Positions 35,282 to 46,441 of a DNA stretch of 64,000 nt are shown one piece after another. The notes under the pieces were generated by a model that had not been told where the DNA came from, searched no databases, and was given only the letters and a program-made list of their open reading frames with translations. Location: the NCBI RefSeq assembly GCF_000247695.1, contig NW_004624795.1:10528971-10592970 (forward strand), given 5' to 3'. Each line of letters begins with the position of its first letter. The first letter of the stretch is position 1. The position numbers were made by a program, and so were the translations under genes. The stretch comes from Heterocephalus glaber (taxonomy: Eukaryota; Chordata; Mammalia; Rodentia; Bathyergidae).

Positions 35282-38200
35282 AATTAACATGTGAAGTACT
35301 CATGATTTCTGATCCTGACTGGTATGTGACTCTTTAGCATGTTACTTTCCTCTCTGGGCATCTTCTGAAATAATGCTTTCATTATTTGCTACTAAACAGA
35401 GATAAGGAAAAGCAATAAAACGTCAGAGGGATGGTGAGCCTGTGAAGGAAACAGTCTTACTTCCATCTTCAAGGAAATCCATAAAATATAACCCATATAT
35501 CAAACCAAAATCTTTCACTGTTAGAAAGAGAAGAAAATTATTTAAGAAAGGCACCTGGATCTCATAGTCCTCCAAGGATTACCTTCCTTTTGGAAGGAAT
35601 AACAACCAGAATCAGGGAATAACAATAACAATCAGGAAATAGCAACCAGAAATGGAACCTCCTGCCACATGGGCAATCTCGGGTGACCAGGGTGGGATAA
35701 TGAGAGGGAAGTGATGGATTCCCTGACACATTATATGTTACGTTCATAACTAGTGATCAATTGAGTATCTCAACAGAGAGTTAATTTTGGGTTGGAAACG
35801 GTACTATGTTGAAGGGGACACATTATTTATAAAGGGAGAGAGATTTACCTTAGGAAGTCCAATATAGCTTAAAACAAAATTAATCTGCCATATTTTATGA
35901 TATTTCAGGATTAAAATTTTTTCCAAAATGATGCCACATCCACTAATACCAACAGAACCATTTTTGATTAGCTACTTCATAGACCTTTTTGTATTTACAT
36001 GTCTTTCCAGGCATAAAGACAATGGAAGTATGATTATACATTTTCAAGGCATTGGAACAAGACATAATTAGCCTTTTCTAAAGTTTGACCCCTACTCTCA
36101 AACTTAAACATGGTTCACATGTAGAGAGACTCCAAGGTAGGGAAAATGAGACTTTGGGACACCGAACTGACTTAGACCAGGTTCTGTTGCTTCTCATGTC
36201 TAGAAAGAACACCAGAGATAGAAGTACCTGGCAGATCTAAATCACTGCGGTCATGCACATATCTGAAAGTACCTTCATTGATGCAGAATAGGGAAATTTC
36301 AGGGAGGACAAGAACCTTAGAGATTCATTAGTCCAGTGTTATCCCTTTGCAGTTGAGAAAGAGGAAAGGGAAACTCAGATGAACTCTGCCTTGGAAAGTT
36401 CACTGCAGCACGTTAGCCCTGACAAGGACTACAGCAGGGCCTTTAATAACTGCCGCTGAGGATCAAGAAAGGAAAGTGTATGGCAAAGACATCAGAAGAT
36501 ACAATCTATTTGGGTCATGGATGGTTGGACTCCACAGGCTAAGACCAGGGTGACATGGGATTAGGTGTAGGGATCAGAGGTACCTTCTTTCAGTTGGGTG
36601 CCTATCATGATCTTATGTCTTTAGTGATCCAATTCTGTGTGCATTTCAGAGTCTCATCTCTTAAACAAACTAGGGAGCCCATTCAGGATGGATTTCGTCT
36701 TGGTTGGAGGTTAGTTTGAAAGAATGCTGCCGAGTAGTAGATAGAACTTCCAACCAGATTTTCACAGTATCCTAATTTACATGCTCAAACAAAGAGCAAG
36801 ACAGGTAATGTTAGCAACAAAGAGGCGGTTCAAAACCATCTGTGGTGGAATTACACATATTACTGCCGTCATGGCTGTGTCTGACCTTTTCATATGGTAC
36901 TTTCCTGTGCTCCTGGGGTTTTTTCCCAGGTGTGGGTGAACCTTCAAGTCACAGACCATGACCTGGTGGGAAACAGGAAGAGCTGTCACATGTCAGTAGA
37001 GAGGACTGATCTGGGGTGGGTGGGAGAGAGGTGTTTATGGCCCCAGGCACTGGACAATGAGCAAACCAATTGAGTAGAATCGCATCCACCAAAAATGGTG
37101 GATCAGGGAGAGCACACTCAGGTTCCTAACTAAAAATCAGTTTTGTTACCTGAATTTCTTGATACTTTTAAGAGTCCATTCATTCAGTGGACAGATATTT
37201 TTCAAATGCTAGAGTATGCCGAGCCCCATGTCAGGCTAGAGATACCAAGGTGAGCCAACACCCAACGTTTTTCCTGGCCTCGTGGAAGCTCTAGTCTGGC
37301 CAGCAATCCGAAATGTCGACCTGTTGGAATAGGGTATGGCTGCGTGGGTTCTGGTTGGATGAGAGTAGCTGCGTAGCCAGATGGCATTAGCACCTGGGAG
37401 GTGGAAAAGGAGACAGATGTAGCACCAAATTTACCAGCCCCACTCAAAACCCTATTTCTATGCCCAGCCATTCTGTGATGACAAAATGAGACAAACTGGT
37501 TTTTCTACGCAGGACTCTGCCTCTTCCATCTTTCCTGCCTCTGTGTCCTTTGTTCCACCCCTGTTCCATATTCCCTTTGGTCTCCATTCCACCCTTTTGC
37601 TAGCTCATCTGCTGGGAAATGAAAGCACTTTGGAAGTAAGAAGAACTCTAGGCAAGATGCAGAATTTGGTTGTTACCTTGAGGTCAGCTGGTGAGTCCTG
37701 GTCCTGAGGATCTGGTCAGTATGGTCACAGGCCACCAAGCCCATGGCCTATAGCAGTACCTCTGTCCATCCCTCCCTGCCACACAGTTTACAGGGGCTTG
37801 TTCTCATGTGCTCGCTCAGCACCTGCCTTCCTGTTCTCCTGTATGCAGCTTCTAATACATCCTGAGTTAGTTCCTCTTTGGATTCCTCTTGGAAACCGAA
37901 CTCCTAGGCTCATTGACTAGTGTGGTGGATTTACTGACACTGAAGGGTATGGAATGGGGCTTACATCCAAGTGATACAAACAACCTCCATCAGAATTGGT
38001 GCTTCGCTGTACTGAGTATGCCTTTGGGCCCCTTGGCCCTGTGATGTCATTGGCTCTCCTGGCTCCTCCCAGTCCTTCTCCTATTCCTCCAGCTCCCCTA
38101 CTGTCTTTCAGGAGGCAAACAACAAATTCCACCACCAGCCCTTGCATACGTGTACAGGCTTGTTCATTCTGGTACTCTTCAAAGGACAACCTCCTCCCTG

Positions 38201-38869
38201 AGAAGAATCATGGTGCCAACTACTAGGAAGATCATTTTTCACCCTATTACATATTAGTTTGAAGCAAAACAAAGGCCAGGGGTGCTTTACAAACAAAATG
38301 ACACTACCAACTTGTGACCAGCACACAGGAAGTCCCTACGCACACGTTCCATCTCACAGTCTGTCTTCATGCAGGGCAAATATCTACTGAGGGAAATGAG
38401 TGGGTCCAGGGCAGACCACTCATGTTAGATTTTTCCTGCAGCCTTGATCCCACCCCACATGACCTCCTCCACTGCCAACACCTCCCCTTGGGATGCTGGG
38501 GAAGGTAAGGACTGGCCTCACACACATCTTCTGGGTAGCATGTAACTGCATAGGGATTCGCTTTGCTAGGATGGAGGGATATGGTGTTGGAAGTTGTTGA
38601 GGAAAGGAAGTTGCAGACTTCATCAGGTAACACCGTCAGTGAAATGGGCAGATCTAAAAGAAAGTGCATTCCTTAGTAAGGAAGGTTTTCTTTCTTTTGG
38701 TGGTAGTGGGGCCAACAATGAGGGAAAAGGAAGGATTGCTTTCATAATGACCACAGTTAACCTTTACCCAGGGCAACTGAGACCTAGAGAATAGTTAAGC
38801 AAGAAATTAGTGGAAATCATGTAAATGCTAGTCACTGATATGAGTACACTGATTAGTGACAGATTGGAG
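35282..38869. other. Unique sequence of intron 3, nothing recognised
   Basis: No repeat family, exon or RNA gene was recognised in this stretch. Only short open frames without domain resemblance occur. Confidence 0.5.
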
Positions 38870-39535
38870 GGTTTTTTAAATTTTTGTTTTCAACAATCAA
38901 CATGTACATTCCATTGTGTGATATTCTTCTGGTCAGACAGATACAAGAGGTGAAAGATCCTACTTCTCTCCTTTGTCTCTCTTCTGAGCCTCCCCTGCAG
39001 AGGCATGATTTTGATAGCTTGGTATAAATCAGTGGTGGCGAACTTATGGCACACATGCCACAGCTGTTTGTTGTCACTGAAAGCTCTAAAAGGTTTGCTG
39101 TCACTGGTACAAATCTTTCTGAATCTCTTTTTATGAATATATTACAAGTTTTTAAGCAAACTGGGATGAAACCAAACATATTTACCAACAGATTGCCGTT
39201 GTTTCCACTTACATTGTGATATATCATGCACATCTTTATGGTTCAGTAGGGTAATTATCTTTAACAGCTGTAGAGTATCCCTTTGTGTGACTCTATCCAA
39301 ATGATAGATACATACAGATAATTAGCTTTTCTCCCATGTTTTTCTTTTACAAACAATGCTACAGTAAAAACCTTGTGCACTGTGCATTGGCTCAAAGAAG
39401 CTACAGGCTGAAATCCTAGCAGGGTAGTTACTAGATCAATAGAGTACATATTAAAATGGTTGAGAGATATTGCCAAGTTGCCTTCCAAAAATATTGTACC
39501 AACTTACACCAGAAAAGCAGATGAGTACCCATGGA
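38870..39535 (-). mobile_element. Old L1 relic, split by a hAT-like MITE
   Basis: The + strand shows antisense old-L1 phrases: 'acattgtgatatatcatgca', 'aacagctgtagagtatccct', 'caaacaatgctacagtaaaa', and 'gccaagttgccttccaaaaa' followed by 'ttgtaccaacttacacc'. The short MITE at 39030-39106 lies inside it. Confidence 0.6.
39030..39106 (+). mobile_element. Short hAT-like MITE, copy 2
   Basis: It runs from cagtggtggcgaacttatgg to aggtttgctgtcactg. The ends are imperfect inverted repeats of each other. Eight-bp flanks gtataaat (39022-39029) and gtacaaat (39107-39114) match at seven of eight positions. This is the best preserved of three copies in the window. Confidence 0.8.
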
Positions 39536-39887
39536 AGAAAAGAAGGTTCTAAAATTTTTAGCCAAGCTAGTAAAGAAAGTTGGAATGTGCTTCTGGGTAT
39601 GAGGTGAGCTGCTTGCTCTCCTTCCAGCTCTGATCTCCACCTCATTGGGCACAAGCCATGCTGGGCATAGCAAGGGGCCCGCTGTGACAGGTCGGTCCTT
39701 GCTCCAGGAAGGAAGCCATGGCTCATGGACCATTTGCTCAGACAGGCAGAAGCTAATGGAAGGAGACAGGGGTTCTGAACCTGGGCAGGCATCTCAGTGT
39801 GGCCTTAAAGGCTGCCCGTACCCAGGTGAAACTGCACTGCTGAAATCTAATACCTTGTTTCTTTACCCTTCTGTGACTCATGAGCAG

Positions 39888-40103
39888 GATGACAAGTACT
39901 GGGCGAGGCGCAGAAAGAACAACATGGCAGCCAAGCGCTCCCGAGATGCCCGGAGGCTGAAGGAGAACCAGATCGCCATCAGGGCCTCATTCCTGGAGAA
40001 GGAGAACTCAGCCCTCCGCCAGGAGGTGGCTGACTTGAGGAAGGAGCTGGGCAAATGCAAGAACATACTGGCCAAGTACGAGGCCAGGCATGGGCCTCTG
40101 TAG
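39888..40103 (+). CDS. HLF: HLF coding exon 4 (bZIP domain and stop)
   Basis: Last coding exon of HLF: 71 codons from DDKYWARR to KYEARHGPL, then TAG at 40101-40103. It holds the whole bZIP domain. The basic region [14 protein letters not shown] carries the N-x2-AA-x2-SR DNA-contact signature. The leucine zipper follows with heptad positions I (IAIRASF), L (LEKENSA), L (LRQEVAD), L (LRKELGK) and C (CKNILAK). The exon starts in phase 0 directly after the AG acceptor at 39886-39887, so it joins exon 3 without a split codon. The open frame reaches further 5' into the intron (from 39645), but that extension is intronic because the splice site and the family's sequence both begin at DDKYWARR. Length and sequence match the complete mammalian HLF C terminus, with no damage seen. 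Confidence 0.98.
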   Translation, partial: DDKYWARRRKNNMAAKRSRDARRLKENQIAIRASFLEKENSALRQEVADLRKELGKCKNILAKYEARHGPL

Positions 40104-40230
40104 GCTGGCACTGTGGACTGGCATTGGGATAGGTGGACAGCTTGTTTCCTGTCTGATAGCACCACACCCAGACCAACCTTGCTGACATCCGCACTTTACC
40201 AGAGGCATAAACGCAACTGACTCCCACTTT

Positions 40231-40322
40231 AGTGTGCGTGTGTGTGCGTGTGTGTGTGTGTGTACACATATGCTTGTGCTCCTGTGGTCAGCTGTGTGTG
40301 TGCGCACGTGTGCGCGTGCGTG
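40231..40322 (+). repeat. TG/CG alternating tract in HLF 3' UTR
   Basis: A (TG)n run with CG interruptions (40231-40263), a 25-nt gap, then a second tract rich in TGTG and GCGC steps (40291-40322). It starts 128 nt after the stop codon. Confidence 0.95.
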
Positions 40323-42689
40323 TCCCTTTGCACTTGCCATTTTGAGATAGCCCTCTCATCATCTTTTAATCCCCAGAAAGAAAGGTGCCATGTTTTTACT
40401 AGACTCTGGAGACCCCCATGGGTTTTCCACTCCTGCCCTCCTCCACCCCTGCCCTTTGTTTTCCTGCTCGCCTGCTCTTCTGGGCGCTGCTGGGCATCAC
40501 TAGGAAGGGCCCTGGGAAAAGAGTGGATCTCAGTCTTGAGAGTGCAAGGTCTTGTTTTTGTTTAACCCATACGTTACCATGCTAATGAGGTGCACAGAAT
40601 AATTTAGCACTATACTGCAGGTCTGCTCATTTATAGGTTGCTTTCCTCCTTTTTTCCATTTTGGTGATAATTGTCTTCAAATTTAAAGTGCTGTTTAGAT
40701 TTATTGGATCCCATATTTACTTACTGCTACTTACTAAGTTTCCTTTTAATTCCACCAACCCCAGATAAGTACGAGTACTATTATAGAACACAGAGTGTGT
40801 TTTGCACTGTCTGTACCTAAAGCAATAATCCTATTGTACGCTAGAGCATGCTGCCTGAGTATTACTAGTGGACGTAGGATATTTTCCCTACCTAAGGATC
40901 TCACTGTCTTTTAAAACACAAAAATTAAAGTAATCCATCTGAGCATGATCAGAATATCCCCAGGACAGGGAAGCAGAGGGGAATGAGAGGTCTAAGACCG
41001 AGGAGTTAATTTATCAGTACATGAGCCAAAAAACCATGTCTTGGAGTAGTCTTTGGTCTGTTTGGTTTTGTTGTCTCCCCTCCCCCACACCCACCCCACT
41101 TCCACTTTTCTAGTTAGCTTTTTCCATATTCCTCTCAATATTCAAAAATTACTTAAGATTCAGTTTCGTCATTTTTTGTAATATATATATATTTTTTTGT
41201 GAATTACACTTGGCTGTTTTTGAAAGTCAGTTAAGTTCATAACTTGATGTTTTGTAAGACCCTTTCTCCCTGCGGTATTATTTTTGAATGAATGCCTCGT
41301 AAATTAATGATTCTGGAGCTTATGTTTCTTATTCTCTCTTTGCTTTGGAAAGTGTGTGCTCTTAGAAAGTGGACTTCTGGAAAATGAATGTAAAAGACAC
41401 TGGTGTATCTCAGAAGGGGTGGGTTGCACAAGCTGTCCTGCATCCAATCAATTTAAATGTTTACTATAGGCCAAAAGGAGAGATTGTTAAATTGTTTAAT
41501 GTTTATACAGAATAATTATAGGAAGTTCTTTTTGTACAGTATTTTTCAGATATAAATACTGACAATGTATTTTGGAAGACATATATTATATATAGAAAAG
41601 AGAAAAAGGAAAAACTATTCCATGTTTTAAAATTATATAGCAAAGATATATATTCACCAATGTTGTACAGAGAAGAAGCGCATGGGGGTTTTGAGTCTTT
41701 AATATTTTAAGGCTATTACTGACACATCGGCATGTTTTCTGCTTTAAATTAAAATTTTATGACAGTATTGAGGCTCGCTGTGACGAATCCTGCTCCGACG
41801 CTTTCTTATTTCTTATTAGGTCTCAGAAAGGAGTCAGTTAACATCACTCAAAAGCACAAAATGGATTTTAGTCAAATATTTATTGGATGATACAATGTTT
41901 TTAGGAAAAGCATCTGCCACAAAATGTTCACTTCAAAATTCTGAGTTTCTGGGCTGGAGCGTGGCTGTCAGTGCCCCAAAGGACTTTGTTCTCTTCCATG
42001 GACCGCTGCGTCTGACGCAGTCTAAGGCTGACGTTGGTGCTACCTGTATGGTTTATAATTTGATGGATGTTTTGACTTTAAAGGTGAATGTTCTTTGGTT
42101 TCACAAAGTTGTGTAATGTCAAGAAATTCTGTTGTTACTGCCAAGAAGCATTTTGTGCTAGATTAAAATCCCCTTCCATCAATAGGAGTTTTCTAGTTTC
42201 CTGCCTCCAGAGTATCTTAATTCTTTAATGATCTGGTGGTCTCCTTGCCAGTCCATCAGCAATGTTTCTTTCTTGTGTCATGGTTTTGGGAAATGTGACC
42301 AGTAAGATATTCCTATTAGCAGCTCATTTTGTTGTGAGATACAGATAATGGCACAAGATGAGGGAATATTGGAATTGAAATACATTATTCAGGTACATAA
42401 CTAATACAATAAACAAAATCTTTGGAAATCGTATGTAGAACTGAATAAGAGATTTTCAGTAAGTGCCATTAGTAGTCATAGAGTTGGCCTCTTTATAGAT
42501 GAAGGGGCTAATTGCAGAATAGTTTGAAAAGACAAATTGTACATTAAACAAAGGCCAATTATATCTTTAAGTGGAGAAACATTGAAGAATTATAATGTGG
42601 ACCATCCAAATTTATGGAGTTATCAAATGGTAGCTGAAAATAAGCATATTTGTGTACTGATCTTTCGTGGAATTAAGTTGTTTGCATCA

Positions 42690-42695
42690 AATAAA
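42690..42695 (+). terminator. HLF: Candidate proximal poly(A) signal (AATAAA)
   Basis: A canonical AATAAA hexamer lies 2.6 kb after the HLF stop, with a second one at 42721-42726 and an earlier one at 42408-42413. About 25 nt after the second hexamer, a T/G-containing stretch (cttcttattttgtgtacc) could be the downstream element. The site would give a shorter HLF 3' UTR isoform. Use of the site is not shown by the sequence. Confidence 0.4.
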
Positions 42696-42845
42696 CATTG
42701 CAAATGTTTTCCACAGAAGAAATAAAAAAGATCATAATATAACTTCTTATTTTGTGTACCAGAAAAGGTTTCAAAAACCTACCTCGTCTTAAAAAAAGTA
42801 AACACTTTGGAGTCTGTACAGGTGCCTTATATGTAGGTCATTGTA

Positions 42846-42867
42846 AACACACACACACACACACACT
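42846..42867 (+). repeat. (CA)n microsatellite
   Basis: About eleven CA units, within the putative 3' UTR. Confidence 0.95.
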
Positions 42868-44211
42868 CCAGGATTAGCTGCCTGTCTGCCCAAGGCACTT
42901 AGGGAATAAGGCAGTTCTGTAAACTGGAGTGGGAAGCCATAGTCTGATTGGTAGCGACTTGGGTCCCGGGGTCAGTGAGTGCCTGCAAAATGCACCTATG
43001 AGGACAGTCCTGTTGTCATTTTTCACCCTTTCTTCCCAAGTGTCTTTCAGAGATTAATTAGTTGGCCATTAAAAATGAATCCAAGCCGATCATGCCAACA
43101 TCATTTAGACAGTGTGGAATGAGCAGCGTAGGACTTCTAGATAAGGTCACATCATCTTTTGATTAAATTTGCAAAGGTAAAAAAATGAATCTTTCTGCTC
43201 GTGCTATCTTGAGGGGATGGGTGGCTGTAGGAGGGTTGTAAGCGATCACATCTTCCTCTAGAGAATGTGGCCACTTTGGATCATTTAGAAACACATCGAG
43301 CAAGACTGTGACCAGGCTTGGTCTCTGAACACAGCACAGGTCTCTGTGGAGTCACCCCTCAAAGCGGGACTGTTTGTTTGAAGAGAGTACGGATGGGTTT
43401 CTGACCCTGAGTGTGTAGAAGCCGTATAAGATTCCCCAGAGGTTTCTTCTAACCACTGATTCTATGTGGGAGCTCACAGTAGTTCTAAATGTACATTCAA
43501 AAGGTCTGTCATCTGTTTTCAGAATAGTCAATGAGAAAGTTAAGGGGCACTCTCTCCTCTGCCCCAGGGTGAAACAACAGACTTTCTGTAAAATGCCAAG
43601 TTAGTCTTTGGCTTTTCTAGTAGTTCATCTAATTTGCCCCTCATAGCCCTTTGATAAAAACTCACACTTTGTCGTACTTAATTAGTGAGCTCCCAAAGCA
43701 TTGGCCTGCTGGGCTGGGTGGCCACTGGAGCCCTGGAATCAACATGGGCTCAGTCCCTGCAGGTGACTGAAGTGGGTGTTCTGGCCTCCGAGTGGTAAAC
43801 ATTCTCTGCTCAGTGTGTTCACTTCCTGCTGAAGGCTCCTAGGTCCCCTCACTGATGAGGCGAAGTTATTCTTTAGGCGTTTGCTGAAAGTAATACTTAA
43901 AAATGAGCAAAACTTTGTCCTAGGTCTTGAAGAATTGGATTTAGCAACTTCCTTCAATGCATTTTTCAGGAGGTGAAGTATATACAGGGGAGTGTGTGTG
44001 CATGTGTGTATGACAATTTGAAGACATAAAATACTTAATTTTTGACCACCTTACCAAACAATAACCTGTTATCCTTTTGGCAACACCACGAAGATCGCAT
44101 CTGTTAAACAGGTACAAGAATACATGAGGTTAGTTTAATTACACACCATAGTATTGGTGGTATTTATACTGTTAAGTTCAAGTCTTTATTTGTCTGTTGT
44201 TCTTAATGTTT

Positions 44212-44217
44212 AATAAA
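44212..44217 (+). terminator. HLF: Candidate distal poly(A) signal (AATAAA)
   Basis: AATAAA within an AT-rich context (gtttaataaattttg), followed within 10-40 nt by T-rich tracts. It lies 4.1 kb after the stop, which fits the long 3' UTR that mammalian HLF transcripts are known to have. MIR relics begin about 150 nt later. Confidence 0.5.
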
Positions 44218-44369
44218 TTTTGAATTTTTTCCTTTCTTTCATGTATTTTTATTAACAGTTGACTGGCAATCAGATTCTGTTCCCACCACCATAGCCAAGA
44301 GGCTATTTATAGAGATTAATTACATAGATGATAAAATGCTAATTCTATGTAATTAATAACAAATTAAAG

Positions 44370-44515
44370 TTTTGAGTAACTTATGTGCCAGACATCGTAC
44401 TGTACACATGAGGTATTTGATTTAATCTCAAATGAATGCTGTGAAGTAGGGACAATATAATAGTTATCCCCATTTACAGAAAATGTAATGAAGTTAGGTA
44501 GGATAAGCACCTTAC
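44370..44515 (-). repeat. MIR SINE relic
   Basis: Antisense MIR order on +: 'tgtgccagacatcgtactgt', 'atttgatttaatctcaaatg', 'tatccccatttacagaaaat'. The next ID SINE follows immediately. Confidence 0.75.
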
Positions 44516-44517
44516 TT

Positions 44518-44602
44518 AGGGTGGGGATTTAGCTCAGTGGCTCCACACCTGCCTCGAAAGCGCAAGGTCCTGAGTTTGAGTGGTACCCCCCCCCAAAAAA
44601 AG
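44518..44602 (+). mobile_element. ID-type tRNA-derived SINE, internally damaged
   Basis: It has an intact A box (tagctcagtgg). The B-box region is altered (gagtttgag then a jump to tggtacc), with a C-run and A tail. Flanking repeats are unclear. Confidence 0.88.
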
Positions 44603-44849
44603 CTTACCTAAAGGGATACAGGTAAAAGTGGCAGAGGTGAACTCCAGTCTAGAATGGGCATCATTTAGAGGATGTTTCCCAAAAGCCACTGCACAAGCTG
44701 TGTTCTTATTGGCTAAAAGAAGTCACTTGGGGCCGTGTTACAGGAGCACAGATCCAGTATTTCCGAAACAGATCTGGGATGAGGCCCAGACATCTGAATT
44801 TTATAAACGCTCCTTGCTAACTCTTACATGTGGCCAAGCACAGCCATAG

Positions 44850-45045
44850 CTCACCATCTGAGGGGGATTCATTCTAAGTCCCTTATATAAAACGATAGTG
44901 TATTTGCATATAACCTAAACACGTCCACCTATATACTGAGTATAAGTCATCTCTACATTACTTATAATAATTAATACAAGTACTATGTAAAGGGTTTTAT
45001 TGCTCAGACAATAACTTAAAATCTTTACGTGTTGAGTATAAATGC
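44850..45045 (+). mobile_element. MER2-like (Tigger) DNA transposon relic
   Basis: It carries the MER2 order: 'aagtcccttatataaaacga', 'tatttgcatataacctaaac', then 'atcatct'-type sequence 'gtcatctctacattacttat', 'taattaatacaagtactatg'. Only the 5' half is present and it is diverged. Confidence 0.72.
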
Positions 45046-46324
45046 AAACATCCCAAGCCTAACTACTTAGTACAAGTCAACGGCGGCACAAAAAAAGGGG
45101 AGGAGAGAGGGAAAAAAAAGAACCAGCATGATGCTTCAGTAACAAGCACTTTCTTGGGTAGGTTAATTTTCAGAAGAAAAAAAAAAAAACATAGGAAAGT
45201 TGAAGGTTTGATTCTCTTGACATTTGTCTGTGCACATATATCCTTTGGATCTGCTTTGTGCACCACTAGGTATGTGTGCCCCCCCCACACAATTAGATGA
45301 CTCTATGCAGGGTGATTTCTATGCACAGTGCAGGCTGCATGGAAATCACTCCTATCGGTGACAGAGAGGGGCTGATGAGTCAGTAGGGGAATGAAGGGCA
45401 GATAACTAAAGGCCCATGCAATCCTTCAGAGTCCTAGGGCTTCCCTGATTCTTGTTCTTCCAGATCATTCTATTCCACTACCCTTGGCTTTAGTACTAGA
45501 TCTAGCTTTACAACGCTCCCCTGTCCCATATTTCTGAGGGCTCCTTCGAGTGCATGTCTTTTCCTTACAACTACAGGTGCTGCAAGGTACATGTCTTCTA
45601 AGTTTCTTTGGTTTGAATCAGCCAGGTGCCTTGCAGAGTGCCTCATCCACAGAGGGGTGCACCAGGTCATCCCTGGTTATTTGGTGCATGGTCACAGATT
45701 TCTCCTGGGTGACCTCTTTTTGGACAAAGCTTACCAGAGAAGTACAGCATCCATGGGAACTCAGTTGCTACCTTCTTCATGTTGGGCTTGAGGAGAGTGA
45801 GTGGAAAGAGCACACACTTTAGGGCTGAATTAAGCCTAGGTTCAAGCCCTGTCTCCGACATCCACTTATTTAATAAACAGATATTTACTGAGTGTCCATT
45901 GCAGAGCAGCCCTTTTGATCTGTTAACATGATGGGGTTCTTAATCTTTCTGAATCGCAGTCATTTAATAACATCTTAATATCATTTGCGTTGGGCGAGAT
46001 AACATATACGAAGCAGTGGGAGTATTAAACAGTGAATGTGAGCTCCTCCTCACACTGCCCAATCCCGCTCCCCTTCCTGGACATCATACAAAGTAGGAAG
46101 CCTCTGGAAGAAGGTGGCCCAGGATTCACGTTCGCTCCTTGGCCTTTGAAATTCAGATAAGTAACACAGCTACACAGGGAAACACAACAAGGTCACTTAG
46201 CACTTTGGTCCATTTTAGGCTAGACTTAAGTGCATGTTTCCTATCCTAACATATTAGAGGACAAGGGCTAGATTAAGAAAGGAAAGGAGTCTTAGAGAAG
46301 CTTTCTCTAAAATTCATCTACCTT

Positions 46325-46425
46325 GGGGCCGGGGATTTGGCTCAGTGGTTTCGCCACCTGCTGCACAAGTGCAAGGACCCAAGTTCAATCCCTGGTACCC
46401 CAAAAAATAAAATAAAAAAATAAAA
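46325..46425 (+). mobile_element. ID-type tRNA-derived SINE
   Basis: Body ggggccggggatttggctca to gttcaatccctggtacc, with an A/AAAT tail. Perfect 16-bp target duplications (aaaattcatctacctt) lie at 46309-46324 and 46426-46441. Confidence 0.96.
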
Positions 46426-46441
46426 AAAATTCATCTACCTT

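Larger units (their letters stand above)
34430..39887 (+). other. HLF: HLF intron 3
   Basis: A 5458-nt intron between the PAR exon and the bZIP exon, with donor gtaaat and an acceptor preceded by a good pyrimidine tract (ttgtttctttaccctt) ending in gagcag. It carries an inverted mariner pair with an L1 tail inserted in it, an old L1 relic and a short hAT-like element. The part from about 35282 to 38869 shows no repeat or gene that I recognise. In human leukemia with t(17;19), HLF breakpoints lie in the intron before the bZIP exon, so this is the orthologous interval. That point comes from general knowledge, not from the sequence. Confidence 0.93.
40104..44235 (+). other. HLF: HLF 3' UTR (3' end estimated)
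   Basis: Non-coding sequence after the HLF stop. It is AT-rich and almost free of interspersed repeats, in contrast to the flanks, which fits a long conserved 3' UTR. It contains an alternating purine-pyrimidine TG/CG tract (40231-40322), TATA-rich stretches near 41585 and 41645, and a CA microsatellite at 42846. AATAAA signals occur at 42408, 42690, 42721 and 44212. I place the distal end shortly after 44217, because that signal is followed by a T-rich stretch and by a return of repeats (MIR from about 44370). The exact end is an inference. Confidence 0.65.

Noticed and set aside
39645..39887. N-terminal extension of the open frame of HLF exon 4
   Set aside because: It is intron: the acceptor AG at 39886-39887 and the known HLF sequence both start the exon at DDKYWARR.
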